From: Lysobacter enzymogenes | GTDB lineage: Bacteria > Pseudomonadota > Gammaproteobacteria > Xanthomonadales > Xanthomonadaceae | Direction of reading: 5' to 3' | Assembly (NCBI RefSeq): GCF_900106525.1 | Contig: NZ_FNOG01000003.1 | Coordinates: 62,001 to 126,000, forward strand | Length of the DNA stretch: 64,000 nucleotides | Shown: positions 19,897-28,924 of the stretch, piece after piece | Layout of the letters: every line of letters starts with the position of its first letter | Numbering within the stretch: the first letter of the stretch is position 1 | Position numbers and translations under genes: made by a program | The notes under the pieces: generated by a model | What the model was told of the DNA's origin: nothing | Database searches by the model: none | Seen by the model: only the letters and a program-made list of their open reading frames with translations

Positions 19897-22610
19897 GGCG
19901 CGGGGGCGTCGGCCTTGGGTTCGGGTTCGATGGGCGGCAGGGTAATGCGGATCGTGGTGCCGCGGCGACCCTGGGCGTCGGGCTGGCCGGGCAGGGCGAC
20001 CACGCTGCCGCCGTGGGCGCCGATCATGCCCTGGCAGATCGCCAGGCCCAGGCCGGTGCCCTGGCGGCCGCGGTCGCCGCGCTCCACGCTATAGAACATG
20101 TCGAAGATGCGCGCGCGTTCGTCCTCGGGGATGCCGGGGCCGCGGTCGCTGACGTCGATGCGCAGCAAATGGTCCGGGCCGCCGGGCTCGCCGTCGACGC
20201 GGCGCGCGTCCACCGTCACCGCCGCGTCGGCCGGGGAGAACTTGACCGCGTTTTCCAGCACGTTGAACAGCGCCTGCTCGATCAGCGCCGGATGCACCCA
20301 GATCGGCCCCAGCCCGGGCTGCACGCGCAGCTCGAAGCGCGCCGCCGGCTCGTAGCGCTGCAACCGGGTCACCGCCGAGCCGATCAGCTCGTCCACGCCG
20401 ATCCAGTCGCGGTTGAGGGCGAGGCCGCCGTGGCCGAGCCGAGTCATGTCGAGCAGGTTCTGGATGTAGCGGTCCAGCCGCTCGCCTTCGATGCGGATGG
20501 TTTCCAGCAATGCGTGGCGGTCCTCGCGCGGCATCGCGTCGGCGTAGTTGTCCAGGCTGCTGGCGGCGCCAATGATCGAGGCTAGCGGCGAGCGCAGGTC
20601 GTGCGAGACCGAGGACAGCAGCGCCGAGCGCAGGCGCTCGGTCTCGCCGCTGACGCGCGAGTCTTCCAGGTCGGCGACCAGGCGGGTGCGCAGCACCGCC
20701 TGGGCGATGTCGTCGGTCATCGCCTCGGCCAGGCGCCGCTGCTCCGGCCCGAGCCGGGTCAGCGACGGCGGCAGGCGCAGGCCGACCAGGCCGGCGGCGG
20801 GCTTGTCGCCGGCGTCGCCGGCCAGCGGCAGCAGCCACCAGTCCGAACCGGCGAGCGTGTCGGTGTAGCGACCGGCCGGCTGGCGGTGCTTGAGCGCCCA
20901 GTCGGCGGCGGCGCGGTCCTTGTCGCTGAGCTCGGGCAGGTTCGGGCCGGCCAGCGGCGCCTGGCCGACATAGACGAACACCTCGGCGCCGAGCGAGCGC
21001 TTGAGCGCGCGCTTGCCCGCGCGCATCACCTGGCCGGCGTCGGCGGCGGTGGCCAGCTCGCGGCCGAGCGTCTGCAACTCGGTGGCGTGGGCGTTGGACG
21101 CGCGCAGCGCCAGCACCTGCATGCGCAGCTTCGACGCCAGGCGCCCGGCGACCAGCGCCGCGACCAGGAACAGCGTCACCGTGGTCACGCCCTGGCGCGC
21201 GCCGATCAGCAGGGTGTAGCGCGGTTCGATGAAGAAGAAGTTGTAGGCCAGAAAGCACAGCGCCGAAGCCAGCACCGCCGCGGTCATGCGGGTGCGCGCG
21301 GCGACCACGACCACGGCGACGATGAACACCAGCGACAAATCGTCAAGGCCGATCCAGCGTTCGGCGAAGCCGGCCAGGATCACCGCCATCGCCACCGCGA
21401 ACACCGCCAGCGCGGCGTCGCTGCGGCTGAGCAGGCCGCGCAGGCGGCCGCCGTTCTCGCGCAGTGAGCGGCGCGCGCGGGCGCGCGCTTCGGGCGTGCT
21501 GACGATGGTCAGTTCGTAATGCGCGCCGCGCTGGATCAACTGCTGGGTCAAGGTGCGGTTGACCATGCGCGCCAGCGGCCGCTCGCGGGTGCGGCCGAGC
21601 ACGATGGTGGAAACGCCGGCGCGTTCGGCGTGATCGAGCAGGGCGTCGACGATGCTGTTGCCGTGCAGCACCACCGCCTCGCCGCCGAGCCTGCGGGCCA
21701 GGGCGAAGGCGCGGTCGAGTTCGCTCTGGCTCTGCGCGTCGGGCGCGCCGCCGGTCTGCACGGTGACCACCAGCCACGGCGCGTCGCGGCGTTCGGCCAG
21801 GCGCCGGGCCACGCGCACCAGGTACTCGGATTGGCCCAGGCCGTCGATCGCCACCATCACCGCGCGCCGCAGCGGCACCCCGGGCAGGCCGCGCGCGGTC
21901 TGTGCCTCGCGCAGGTCGCTGTCGACGCGGTCGGCGGCGGTCTGCATCGCCAGTTCGCGCAGCGCGGTGAGGTTGGACGGCGAGAAGAACGCCTGCAGCG
22001 CGTGCGCGGCCTGTTCGGGCACGTAGACCTTGCCCTGCTGCAGCCGCTCGATCAGCTCGCGCGGCGGCAGGTCGACCAGGACGATGTCGCGCAGGCGGTC
22101 GAACAGCGCGTCGGGCACGGTCTCGCTGACGCGCACGCCGGTGATGCGGTGGACGACGTCGTTGAGGCTTTCCAGGTGCTGGATGTTGACCGTGGTGTAG
22201 ACGTCGATGCCGGCGTCGAGCAGCTCCAGCACGTCCTGCCAGCGCCGCTCGTGGCGGCTGCCGGGCGCGTTGCGGTGGGCGAGCTCGTCGACCAGCGCGA
22301 CCTTGGGCTGGCGCGCGATCAGCGCGTCGAGGTCCATCTCTTCCAGAGTGCGGCTCTGGTAGTCGCTGCGCTTGCGCGGCAGCACGTCTAGGCCTTCGAC
22401 CAGGGCCGAGGTTTCGGCGCGGCCGTGGGTTTCGACGATGCCGACCACCACGTCGATGCCGCGGCGCTGCAGTTCGCGCGCGCGGCCGAGCATGGTGTAG
22501 GTCTTGCCGACGCCGGGCGCGGCGCCGAGAAAAATGGTGAGGCGGCCGGCGCCCTGGCGTTGCAGTTCGCCCATCAGGGCATCGGCTTGGGCGCTGCGGG
22601 GGTCGCTCAT
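19893..22610 (-). CDS. kdpD: Osmosensitive K+ channel histidine kinase KdpD
   Basis: This 905-residue sensor kinase matches the E. coli length (894). In order: KdpD sensor domain with Walker A GAAPGVGKT (29-37), a USP-like domain, four membrane helices of the DUF4118 type (~400-500), a GAF-like region, the HisKA domain with phospho-acceptor His670 in VSHDLRSPL, and HATPase with NVLENAVKFSP and DRGPGIP. It senses K+ limitation and turgor at the inner membrane. The ATG at 22610 puts the Walker motif at the normal position; the frame is open ~140 bp further up with no better start. kdpE follows with a 4-nt overlap. The gene is separated from kdpC by ~600 bp containing a small gene. Confidence 0.95.
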   Translation of the reverse strand: MSDPRSAQADALMGELQRQGAGRLTIFLGAAPGVGKTYTMLGRARELQRRGIDVVVGIVETHGRAETSALVEGLDVLPRKRSDYQSRTLEEMDLDALIARQPKVALVDELAHRNAPGSRHERRWQDVLELLDAGIDVYTTVNIQHLESLNDVVHRITGVRVSETVPDALFDRLRDIVLVDLPPRELIERLQQGKVYVPEQAAHALQAFFSPSNLTALRELAMQTAADRVDSDLREAQTARGLPGVPLRRAVMVAIDGLGQSEYLVRVARRLAERRDAPWLVVTVQTGGAPDAQSQSELDRAFALARRLGGEAVVLHGNSIVDALLDHAERAGVSTIVLGRTRERPLARMVNRTLTQQLIQRGAHYELTIVSTPEARARARRSLRENGGRLRGLLSRSDAALAVFAVAMAVILAGFAERWIGLDDLSLVFIVAVVVVAARTRMTAAVLASALCFLAYNFFFIEPRYTLLIGARQGVTTVTLFLVAALVAGRLASKLRMQVLALRASNAHATELQTLGRELATAADAGQVMRAGKRALKRSLGAEVFVYVGQAPLAGPNLPELSDKDRAAADWALKHRQPAGRYTDTLAGSDWWLLPLAGDAGDKPAAGLVGLRLPPSLTRLGPEQRRLAEAMTDDIAQAVLRTRLVADLEDSRVSGETERLRSALLSSVSHDLRSPLASIIGAASSLDNYADAMPREDRHALLETIRIEGERLDRYIQNLLDMTRLGHGGLALNRDWIGVDELIGSAVTRLQRYEPAARFELRVQPGLGPIWVHPALIEQALFNVLENAVKFSPADAAVTVDARRVDGEPGGPDHLLRIDVSDRGPGIPEDERARIFDMFYSVERGDRGRQGTGLGLAICQGMIGAHGGSVVALPGQPDAQGRRGTTIRITLPPIEPEPKADAPAP

Positions 22611-22791
22611 CGGTCGGGGTCCTGCTCGGCGGCGCCGGGCGGGTAGGGGCCAGGCGGTGGTGCGCCGGCGGCCGCCGCGTTCGCACCGATGCGCGGGGCG
22701 CATCGGTACGGGGCTCGCGCGCAGCATGGTGCTTGCCGCTGCGGCGCGCAAGCCGGCGCGGCGCGGACGCAGTCCGGCCGCGCCGACGCGG

Positions 22792-23019
22792 TTACAGCGG
22801 GTTGCCCGGATTGGCCGGGTTGCAGCCGTGTTCGCGCCAACAGGTCTTGTACATGGCCTGACACAGGGTGGGATTGTCGCCGGCGGCCAGACAGCGGTCG
22901 CGTTCGATTCCGCATTCCACGCACGGATGCGCGGCGGCGTAAGCGAAACCGGCGGCGAAGGTGACCGCGCCGGCCAGGGCCAGCAGCATCGTCTTCTTTC
23001 CTGCGAACAAGCGCTTCAT
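22792..23019 (-). CDS. Small Cys-rich secreted or membrane-anchored protein
   Basis: This 75-residue protein has a basic N terminus (MKRLFAGKK), a hydrophobic segment (TMLLALAGAVTFAAGFAYAAA) that is a signal peptide or anchor, and a mature part with six Cys in the pattern C-x2-C-x6-C-x8-C-x6-C-x5-C. The even Cys count suggests disulfides or metal binding in the periplasm. A strong AAGGAGAG lies just before the ATG. It sits between kdpC and kdpD on the same strand; no role in K+ transport is known to me. Unrecognised family. Confidence 0.75.
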   Translation of the reverse strand: MKRLFAGKKTMLLALAGAVTFAAGFAYAAAHPCVECGIERDRCLAAGDNPTLCQAMYKTCWREHGCNPANPGNPL

Positions 23020-23226
23020 GTGCTTCTCTCCTTGGCGCCAGATCGTTCTGGCGATTCGAGCCTAGGGGCCCGCGGTCGCAGCGAGCGAATCGCGTTCTCA
23101 GTTCCAAGGTTCGCAACATTTGCGATTTTGACAGTTGTTTTTTCGCATCGGGCGATGCAAGCGGCGGCGCCGACGCGCGGTGCGGATCGGCATCGCTCGA
23201 CTCGGCGCCGCGCTGCGCGCGCACGC

Positions 23227-23826
23227 TCAGCGCGCCGCATCCAACGCGAGATTGAGCTTGAGCACATTGACGCGCGGCTCGCCCAGCACGCCGAACTGCG
23301 GGGCTTCGGTGTTCTGCGCGATCAGCGCTTCGACCTTGGCCGCATCCAGCCCGCGCGCCTTGGCCACGCGCGCGGTCTGCACCTGGGCCGAGCGCGGCGA
23401 GATGTGCGGGTCCAGGCCGCCGCCGGATTGGGTCGCAAGCTCGGCCGGCACCGCGCTTTCGGCGATGCCTTCGCGCTGGGCGATGGCCGCGGTTTCTTCG
23501 GCCAGGCGCTTGCGCAGGTCGGGATTGCTGCGCGCCTGGTTGCTGCCGGAGGCCGACATCGGGTCGTACTTGGCGGCGGACGGGCGCGGCTGGAAATAGC
23601 GCGCGTCGGCGAAGGGTTGCGCGACCAGCGCCGAGCCGACGGCGCGGCCGTCGTGTTCGACGATCGAGCCGGTGGCTTGCGCGGGGAATGCGGTCCGGCC
23701 GATCGCGGTGCCGGCCAGCGAGTAGGCCAGGCCGAAGCCGATCAGCGAGACGACGGCGTAGAGCAGCGGCGCGCGCAGGGATTGGCGGTCGTCGATGCTG
23801 GCGGCGCAGGTGGGTTGGGTGGTCAT
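23227..23826 (-). CDS. kdpC: K+-transporting ATPase subunit KdpC
   Basis: This 199-residue subunit stabilises the KdpA-KdpB interface. A single membrane helix (~18-40, APLLYAVVSLIGFGLAYSLAG) is followed by the periplasmic domain with conserved FQPRPSAA, SGSNQARSNPDL, AVPAELATQSGGGLDPHISP and VNVLKLNLAL. The length is near the E. coli protein (190). It lies 78 bp after kdpB; the gap contains a perfect hairpin. Confidence 0.95.
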   Translation of the reverse strand: MTTQPTCAASIDDRQSLRAPLLYAVVSLIGFGLAYSLAGTAIGRTAFPAQATGSIVEHDGRAVGSALVAQPFADARYFQPRPSAAKYDPMSASGSNQARSNPDLRKRLAEETAAIAQREGIAESAVPAELATQSGGGLDPHISPRSAQVQTARVAKARGLDAAKVEALIAQNTEAPQFGVLGEPRVNVLKLNLALDAAR

Positions 23827-23868
23827 GTCGGTGGTCCTTTGTTCGTGAGGGTGTGGCCCTCACCCCAA

Positions 23869-23894
23869 CCCCTCTCCCGCGAGCGGGAGAGGGG
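23869..23894. repeat. Perfect hairpin between kdpB and kdpC
   Basis: CCCCTCTCCCGC and its exact complement are separated by only GA. The surrounding CCCTCACCCCAACCCC is a type of repeat commonly seen between genes in proteobacteria. There is no T-tract in the operon direction, so it is more likely an mRNA processing or stability element than a terminator. Confidence 0.8.
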
Positions 23895-23904
23895 CTTTGT
23901 TGAG

Positions 23905-25968
23905 TCAGAAGATCGCGGAAAGCGCCATGTCGATCAGCTTGATCGCGGCGAACGGCAGCAGCACGCCGCCCAGGCCGTAGACCAGCATGTTCCGGCGCAG
24001 CAGCGCGACCGCGGTGGCCGGCTTGAAGCGCACGCCGGCCAGGGCCAGCGGGATCAGCGCGGGGATGATGATCGCGTTGAAGATCAGCGCCGCCAGCACC
24101 GCGTTGGTCGGGCTCGACAGATGCATGATGTTGAGCGCGGCCATCTGCGGGATCGCGGCGGCGAACAGCGCCGGCAGGATCGCGAAGTACTTGGACACGT
24201 CGTTGGCCAGCGAGAACGTGGTCAGCGCGCCGCGGGTGATGAGCTGTTGCTTGCCCACTTCCACCACCGCCAGCAACTTGGCCGGATCGGAATCCAGATC
24301 GACCATGTTGCCGGCTTCCTTGGCCGCCTGGGTGCCGGAGTTCATCGCCAGGCCGACGTCGGCCTGGGCCAGCGCCGGGGCGTCGTTGGTGCCGTCGCCG
24401 ACCATCGCCACCAAGCGGCCGCCGGCCTGCTCGGCGCGGATCCGCGCCAGCTTGTCCTCGGGCCGGGCTTCGGCGATGTAATCGTCCACGCCCGCTTCGG
24501 CGGCGATGGCGGCGGCGGTGAGCGGGTTGTCGCCGGTGATCATCACCGTGCGCACGCCCATCGCCCGCAGCCGCGCGAAACGTTCCTTGACCCCGTGCTT
24601 GACCACGTCCGACAGCTCGACCACGCCGAGCACATAGCGGCCTTCGGCCACCACCAGCGGGGTGGCGCCGCCGCGCGCGACCTGCTCGACGCGAGCGGCC
24701 AGTTCCGGCGCGACCTCGCCGCCGAGCGAGCGCACGTAGTGGGCGATGGAGTCGCCGGCGCCCTTGCGGATCGAGCGTGCGCCGCCCGGATAATCGTCCG
24801 GCAGGTCCACGCCGGACATGCGGGTCTGGGCGGTGAACTGGATGTAGTCGGCGCGCTCGGGCTCGGGCGAGCTGCTGTGTTGTTCGCGCGCCAGGCGCAC
24901 GATCGACTTGCCTTCCGGAGTCGGGTCGGCGAGCGAGGCGAGCAGGGCGGCGTCGCGCAACTGCGAGCGGTCGACGCCGGCGAGCGGATGGAACGCGGTG
25001 GCCTGACGGTCGCCGAAGGTGATGGTGCCGGTCTTGTCGAGCAGCAGCACGTCGACGTCGCCGGCCACTTCCACCGCCTTGCCCGACTTCGCCAGCACAT
25101 TGGCCGACAGCGCGCGGTTCATGCCGGCGATGCCGATGGCCGGCAGCAGGCCGCCGATGGTGGTCGGGATCAGGCACACCAGCAGCGCGATCAGCAACAG
25201 CGGGTCGAGTTTGGCGCCGACGAAGCCGGCGAAGAACGGCAGGGTGGCGACCACGATCAGGAAGGTCAGGGTCATCGCCGCCAACAGCATGGTCAGGGCG
25301 ATTTCGTTCGGCGTCTTCTGCCGGTTGGCGCCTTCCACCAGCGCGATCATGCGGTCGAGGAAGCTCTGGCCGGGCTCGGCGCTGACTTCCACCACGATCT
25401 CGTCCGACAGCACCTTGGTGCCGCCGATCACGCCGGAGCGGTCGGTGCCGGCCTCGCGCAGCACCGGCGCGGATTCGCCGGTGACCGCCGATTCGTTGAT
25501 CGTGGCCAGGCCCTTGACGATTTCGCCGTCGGCCGGGATCAGCTCGCCCGCGGAGACGATCACCCGGTCGCCGGGCTTGAGCGTGGACGCGGCGACGCGG
25601 GTTTCGTTGCGGCCGACGGTGTCGAGCTTGCGCGCCACCAGATCGCGGCGCGCGGCGCGCAGCGAGGCCGCCTGGCCGCGGCCGCGCGCTTCGGCCACGG
25701 CTTCGGCGAAGTTGGCGAACAGCACGGTCACGAACAAGATCACGGTGACCGCGGCGCCGAACGCGGTGTTGCCGGGAGCGAAGATCGTGATCAGCGCCGA
25801 CAGCACGGTGCCGAGCAGAACCACGGCCATGATCGGGCTGCGCACGGCGTGATGCGGGGCGAGCTTGACGAAGGATTCGCGGATCGCCGCGCGCAGGCCG
25901 GCGGCGTCCAGGCCGGCGACGGCGCCGGTGCGGCGTTGTACGCCCAGATGGGATTGGTTGTTGTTCAT
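23905..25968 (-). CDS. kdpB: K+-transporting P-type ATPase KdpB
   Basis: This 687-residue catalytic subunit belongs to the P-type ATPases. It shows the actuator motif TGES at 163-166 (whose Ser is the inhibitory phosphorylation site in E. coli), the phosphorylation site Asp311 in DKTGTITFG, and the hinge [16 protein letters not shown]; membrane helices lie near 45-90, 230-270 and at the C terminus. It hydrolyses ATP to energise K+ passing from KdpA. It starts 11 bp after kdpA on the minus strand and is surely co-transcribed. Confidence 0.97.
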   Translation of the reverse strand: MNNNQSHLGVQRRTGAVAGLDAAGLRAAIRESFVKLAPHHAVRSPIMAVVLLGTVLSALITIFAPGNTAFGAAVTVILFVTVLFANFAEAVAEARGRGQAASLRAARRDLVARKLDTVGRNETRVAASTLKPGDRVIVSAGELIPADGEIVKGLATINESAVTGESAPVLREAGTDRSGVIGGTKVLSDEIVVEVSAEPGQSFLDRMIALVEGANRQKTPNEIALTMLLAAMTLTFLIVVATLPFFAGFVGAKLDPLLLIALLVCLIPTTIGGLLPAIGIAGMNRALSANVLAKSGKAVEVAGDVDVLLLDKTGTITFGDRQATAFHPLAGVDRSQLRDAALLASLADPTPEGKSIVRLAREQHSSSPEPERADYIQFTAQTRMSGVDLPDDYPGGARSIRKGAGDSIAHYVRSLGGEVAPELAARVEQVARGGATPLVVAEGRYVLGVVELSDVVKHGVKERFARLRAMGVRTVMITGDNPLTAAAIAAEAGVDDYIAEARPEDKLARIRAEQAGGRLVAMVGDGTNDAPALAQADVGLAMNSGTQAAKEAGNMVDLDSDPAKLLAVVEVGKQQLITRGALTTFSLANDVSKYFAILPALFAAAIPQMAALNIMHLSSPTNAVLAALIFNAIIIPALIPLALAGVRFKPATAVALLRRNMLVYGLGGVLLPFAAIKLIDMALSAIF

Positions 25969-25979
25969 AAGGCTTTACC

Positions 25980-27698
25980 TCACAGAGCCTTGGTCGCCAG
26001 CGTGAGGTGGTCGGCGATCGGGCCGAGCACCAGCGCAGGCATGAATTGCAGGACGGTCAGGATCACGATCACCGCGATCAGGGTCAGCGCGAAGGTCGGC
26101 GTTTCCGCGTGCAGAGTGCCGCCGCTTTCCGGCGCCACGCGTTTGCGCGCGAGCAGGCCGGCCACCGCCAGCGGCACGATCAGCGCGGGGTAGCGGCCCA
26201 GCGCCAGCACCGCGGCGCAGCTCAGGTTCCACCAGTAGGTCGCATCCCCGAGCCCTTCGAAACCCGAGCCGTTGTTGGCGAACGCCGAGGTGTACTCGTA
26301 GAACACCTGGCCGATGCCGTGGAAGCCCGGATTGGAATTGCCGGTGATCGAGGGCAGGGCCAGAGTGATCGCGCTGAAGCCCAGCACCACCAGCGGCTGC
26401 AGCAGGATCAGCAGGGCCAGCAGGCGCACCTCGGGCGCTTCGATCTTGCGGCCGAACAGTTCCGGCGTGCGCCCGGTCATCAGGCCGGCCAGGAACACCG
26501 ACAGCAGCAGATACACCAGGAACTGCTGCAGGCCGCAGCCGATGCCGCCCCAGATCGCGTTGATCAGCATGTTGACCATCGCCATGCCGCCGGTCAGCGG
26601 CGCCAGCGAGTCGTGCATGGCGTTGACCGAACCGTTGCTGCTCTGTGTGGTCAGCGCCGACCACAGCGCCGAATCGCTGGCGCCGAAGCGGGTTTCCTTG
26701 CCTTCCATCAGCGCCACGTCGGCGGTCGTGGCCGAATGCGCCTCCGACCACACCGACAGGCCGGTGGAGACGGTCGACATCAGCAGCATGCTGCCGAACA
26801 CCAGCGCGGTGAGCTTACGCCGGCCGGTGAACGGGCCGATCATGAAGGTCACCGCGACCGGGATCAGGATCAGCGCGAGGGTTTCGATCAGGTTCGAAAA
26901 CGGCGTGGGATTTTCCAGCGCGACCGTGCTGTTGGGGCCGTACCAGCCGCCGCCGTTGGTGCCGAGCTGCTTGGCGGCGACCATGGCCGCGACGGGCCCC
27001 ACAGGAATCTTCTGTTGTTTCAGCTCGACGCTCTGGTCCAGCGGCGAAATCGTCGCACCGCTCTGGAGCGTCGACGGCACGCCTTGCCAAGTGAGCAACG
27101 CCGCCCACAGCAGGCACAGCGGAATCATGAAGCGCAGCGTGGCGCGGGTTACGTCGACCCAGTAATTGCCGAGGTCGCGGGTTTCGCCCTCGCGCGCCGC
27201 GGCGCCCGGGTTGGCCATCGCCTGGCGGCCGCCGAACAGGCCGCGCAAGGTCGCGACCACGATCGCCAGCCCCATCATCGGCGTCACCACCTGCAGGCCG
27301 ACGATGCCGACCATCTGCGACAGATAGCTCAGCTGCGTCTGGCCGGAGTAATGCTGCTGGTTGGTGTTGGTGAGGAAGGACACCATGGTGTGCAGCGCGG
27401 TGTCCCAGCGCATGTTGGGCACGGCGTCGGGATTGAACGGCAGCCAGGCCTGGGTCATGAACAAGGCCCACACCGCGAGCGCGAGCACCGCGTTGCTGAG
27501 CAAGAACGCCAGCGCATAGCCGCGCCAGCTCATGCCGCGCGCCGGGTCGGTGCCCAGCGCGCGGTAGATCGCGCGTTCGACCGGCAGGAACAGCGGGTCC
27601 AGGCGCGAGCGGTCGCCGCGCATGACCCGCGCCAGATACAGGCCCAGCGGCCAGCCCAGGCCGACGGCCAGGGCGAAGACCAGGAAGATTTCGATCAT
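25980..27698 (-). CDS. kdpA: K+-transporting ATPase subunit KdpA
   Basis: This 572-residue channel-like subunit binds and conducts K+. It has ten or so membrane helices and the conserved pore-loop contexts NTNQQHYSGQTQLS, GTNGGGWYGPNS, NAIWGGIGCGLQ and SAFANNGSGFEGL. The ATG at 27698 was chosen; a GTG three codons upstream is possible. kdpF lies about 130 bp upstream, kdpB 11 bp downstream. Confidence 0.96.
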   Translation of the reverse strand: MIEIFLVFALAVGLGWPLGLYLARVMRGDRSRLDPLFLPVERAIYRALGTDPARGMSWRGYALAFLLSNAVLALAVWALFMTQAWLPFNPDAVPNMRWDTALHTMVSFLTNTNQQHYSGQTQLSYLSQMVGIVGLQVVTPMMGLAIVVATLRGLFGGRQAMANPGAAAREGETRDLGNYWVDVTRATLRFMIPLCLLWAALLTWQGVPSTLQSGATISPLDQSVELKQQKIPVGPVAAMVAAKQLGTNGGGWYGPNSTVALENPTPFSNLIETLALILIPVAVTFMIGPFTGRRKLTALVFGSMLLMSTVSTGLSVWSEAHSATTADVALMEGKETRFGASDSALWSALTTQSSNGSVNAMHDSLAPLTGGMAMVNMLINAIWGGIGCGLQQFLVYLLLSVFLAGLMTGRTPELFGRKIEAPEVRLLALLILLQPLVVLGFSAITLALPSITGNSNPGFHGIGQVFYEYTSAFANNGSGFEGLGDATYWWNLSCAAVLALGRYPALIVPLAVAGLLARKRVAPESGGTLHAETPTFALTLIAVIVILTVLQFMPALVLGPIADHLTLATKAL

Positions 27699-27830
27699 GA
27701 CGAACACCGGAAGGTGGTGGGGCGCAGCCCGCGCATCCGGCGCGGACTGGGCCCGGCGCGACTTCGCTGGAAGGCGAAAGCGCGCAGGAAAATGGAACCG
27801 CGACGCGTTCCGCGCGTCGCGGGCGCGCCG

Positions 27831-27923
27831 TCAGAAATCTTCGGGGCGCAGCACGACGTAGAGCAGGTACGCAGCGGCCACCAGGACCGAGATCGCGCAC
27901 AGCATCGAGAGCCAGCCGGGCAT
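27831..27923 (-). CDS. kdpF: K+-transporting ATPase small subunit KdpF
   Basis: A 30-residue peptide with a single membrane helix (LSMLCAISVLVAAAYLLYVV) ends in LRPEDF, closely resembling the C terminus of known KdpF peptides. It stabilises the KdpABC complex. The gene lies between the porin gene (14 bp away) and kdpA on the same strand, the normal place for kdpF. GGAGAC lies upstream of the ATG as a possible ribosome site. Confidence 0.9.
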   Translation of the reverse strand: MPGWLSMLCAISVLVAAAYLLYVVLRPEDF

Positions 27924-27937
27924 GGTCGTGTCTCCTG

Positions 27938-28684
27938 TCAGAAGGACGCCTGGATCGCGGCTTCGACGCGCGAGCCGGCCAGGGAATCGCCGAAGATCCG
28001 CTCGGCGTTGCGGTCGGTGCCGTGCGCGGTCAGGCGCAGTTCGAACGGGCTCTTGAACGCCCAGATCGCGCTGAGCTGGCCGTGGGTGTAGCTGCGGTCG
28101 TAGACGTCGTCGAGGAAGTAATGGCCGACCGCGGCTTCCAGACGCAGCGCGTCGTTGACCGGGAAGCGCGCGCCGACCTGCGAATAGACGCCGCGGTCCT
28201 TGCTGCCGAGCGCTTCGTTGGAATACGCCAGCGACAGCCAGTAGTTGTCGCGGTAAGTCACCGTGCCGTTGAGCTCGGTCCAGTTCAGATCGACCGTGGT
28301 GGACGGGTAGCGGTAGTGCAGGACGTTGAGGTCCAGGGCCCAGTCCGGGGCGATCTTGCCGGCCCAGCCGACGGTGAAATCGAGTTCGCTGCTGGCGCGC
28401 GTCTCGGGCGCGAATTCGACGCCCGAGCCCCAGACCGAGGCATAGAAGCCGCTGCGATGCGCGGCCTTGAAGCCGACCTGCGCGGCCGGGTCGCCCTGGC
28501 TCTGCGAGCTGCCGCGCCAGACGTAGTCGCTGGTCAGCGCGGCCGAACCGCTGAGGGTGAACGAGGGCGTTTCCTCGGCCCGCGCGTTCGCGCCCAGCGC
28601 GAGCAGGCCGAGGCCGGCGCAGACGGCCAGCAGCAACGGAGCGGCGGCCTCGCGGCGACGGAACAGGTGGTGCGACGACGACAT
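27938..28684 (-). CDS. TorF/Gcw_chp-family putative outer-membrane porin
   Basis: This 248-residue protein has a signal peptide (HHLFRRREAAAPLLLAVC..., cleavage near ARA-EE) and a beta-barrel body with the Gcw_chp hallmarks LSGSAALTSDYVWRG and SQGDPAAQVGF, repeated aromatic strands (LDFTVGWAG, YRDNYWLSLAYSN) and a C-terminal Phe (QASF), typical of outer-membrane proteins. The ATG at 28684 places the signal peptide best; a GTG at 28726 is possible. The stop is 14 bp from kdpF, so it very likely heads the kdp operon and may pass cations or solutes across the outer membrane. That role is inferred from context. Confidence 0.85.
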   Translation of the reverse strand: MSSSHHLFRRREAAAPLLLAVCAGLGLLALGANARAEETPSFTLSGSAALTSDYVWRGSSQSQGDPAAQVGFKAAHRSGFYASVWGSGVEFAPETRASSELDFTVGWAGKIAPDWALDLNVLHYRYPSTTVDLNWTELNGTVTYRDNYWLSLAYSNEALGSKDRGVYSQVGARFPVNDALRLEAAVGHYFLDDVYDRSYTHGQLSAIWAFKSPFELRLTAHGTDRNAERIFGDSLAGSRVEAAIQASF

Positions 28685-28747
28685 GGAAGTATCCGCAGAA
28701 TGGGTGAACGAGGCCGGTTCGGCCACGTGTTCATTCTCGGAAGGTCG

Positions 28748-28819
28748 GGCGTAAAGCCGCTATTTCGTGATCGGCGTCGCCGCGTAAATTCGGCGTAAAA
28801 GATCGCGCCGGCGGCGTAA
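28748..28819 (-). promoter_or_regulatory. Phased TTTACGC repeats, candidate KdpE binding sites
   Basis: On the minus strand the heptamer TTTACGC occurs four times, at 28813-28819, 28792-28798, 28781-28787 and 28748-28754. The start-to-start distances are 21, 11 and 33 bp, about one, two and three helical turns. OmpR-family regulators bind direct repeats phased this way, and E. coli KdpE sites contain TTTACA/TTTATA. The block lies 64-135 bp upstream of the porin ATG that heads the kdp operon. Binding by KdpE is inferred. Confidence 0.6.
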
Positions 28820-28832
28820 ATGCGGGCGGCTA

Positions 28833-28921
28833 CCTGTAGCAGCGGCGCGAGCCGCGACTGCGGGGTAGCAGGTCGCGTCGTATGTGCGGTGTCGCGGTCG
28901 CGGCTTGCGCCGCTCCTACAG
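28833..28921. repeat. REP-like family A, inverted pair
   Basis: A forward copy at 28833-28858 (with one change, GTAGCAGC) and a reverse copy at 28896-28921 lie just after the alpha/beta hydrolase stop, upstream of the porin control region. Confidence 0.82.
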
Positions 28922-28924
28922 GGG

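Noticed and set aside
22504-26193. Open frame of over 1,200 codons on the plus strand opposite kdpD-kdpB
   Set aside because: It crosses several confirmed genes and encodes Gln/Arg/His-rich sequence without family motifs.
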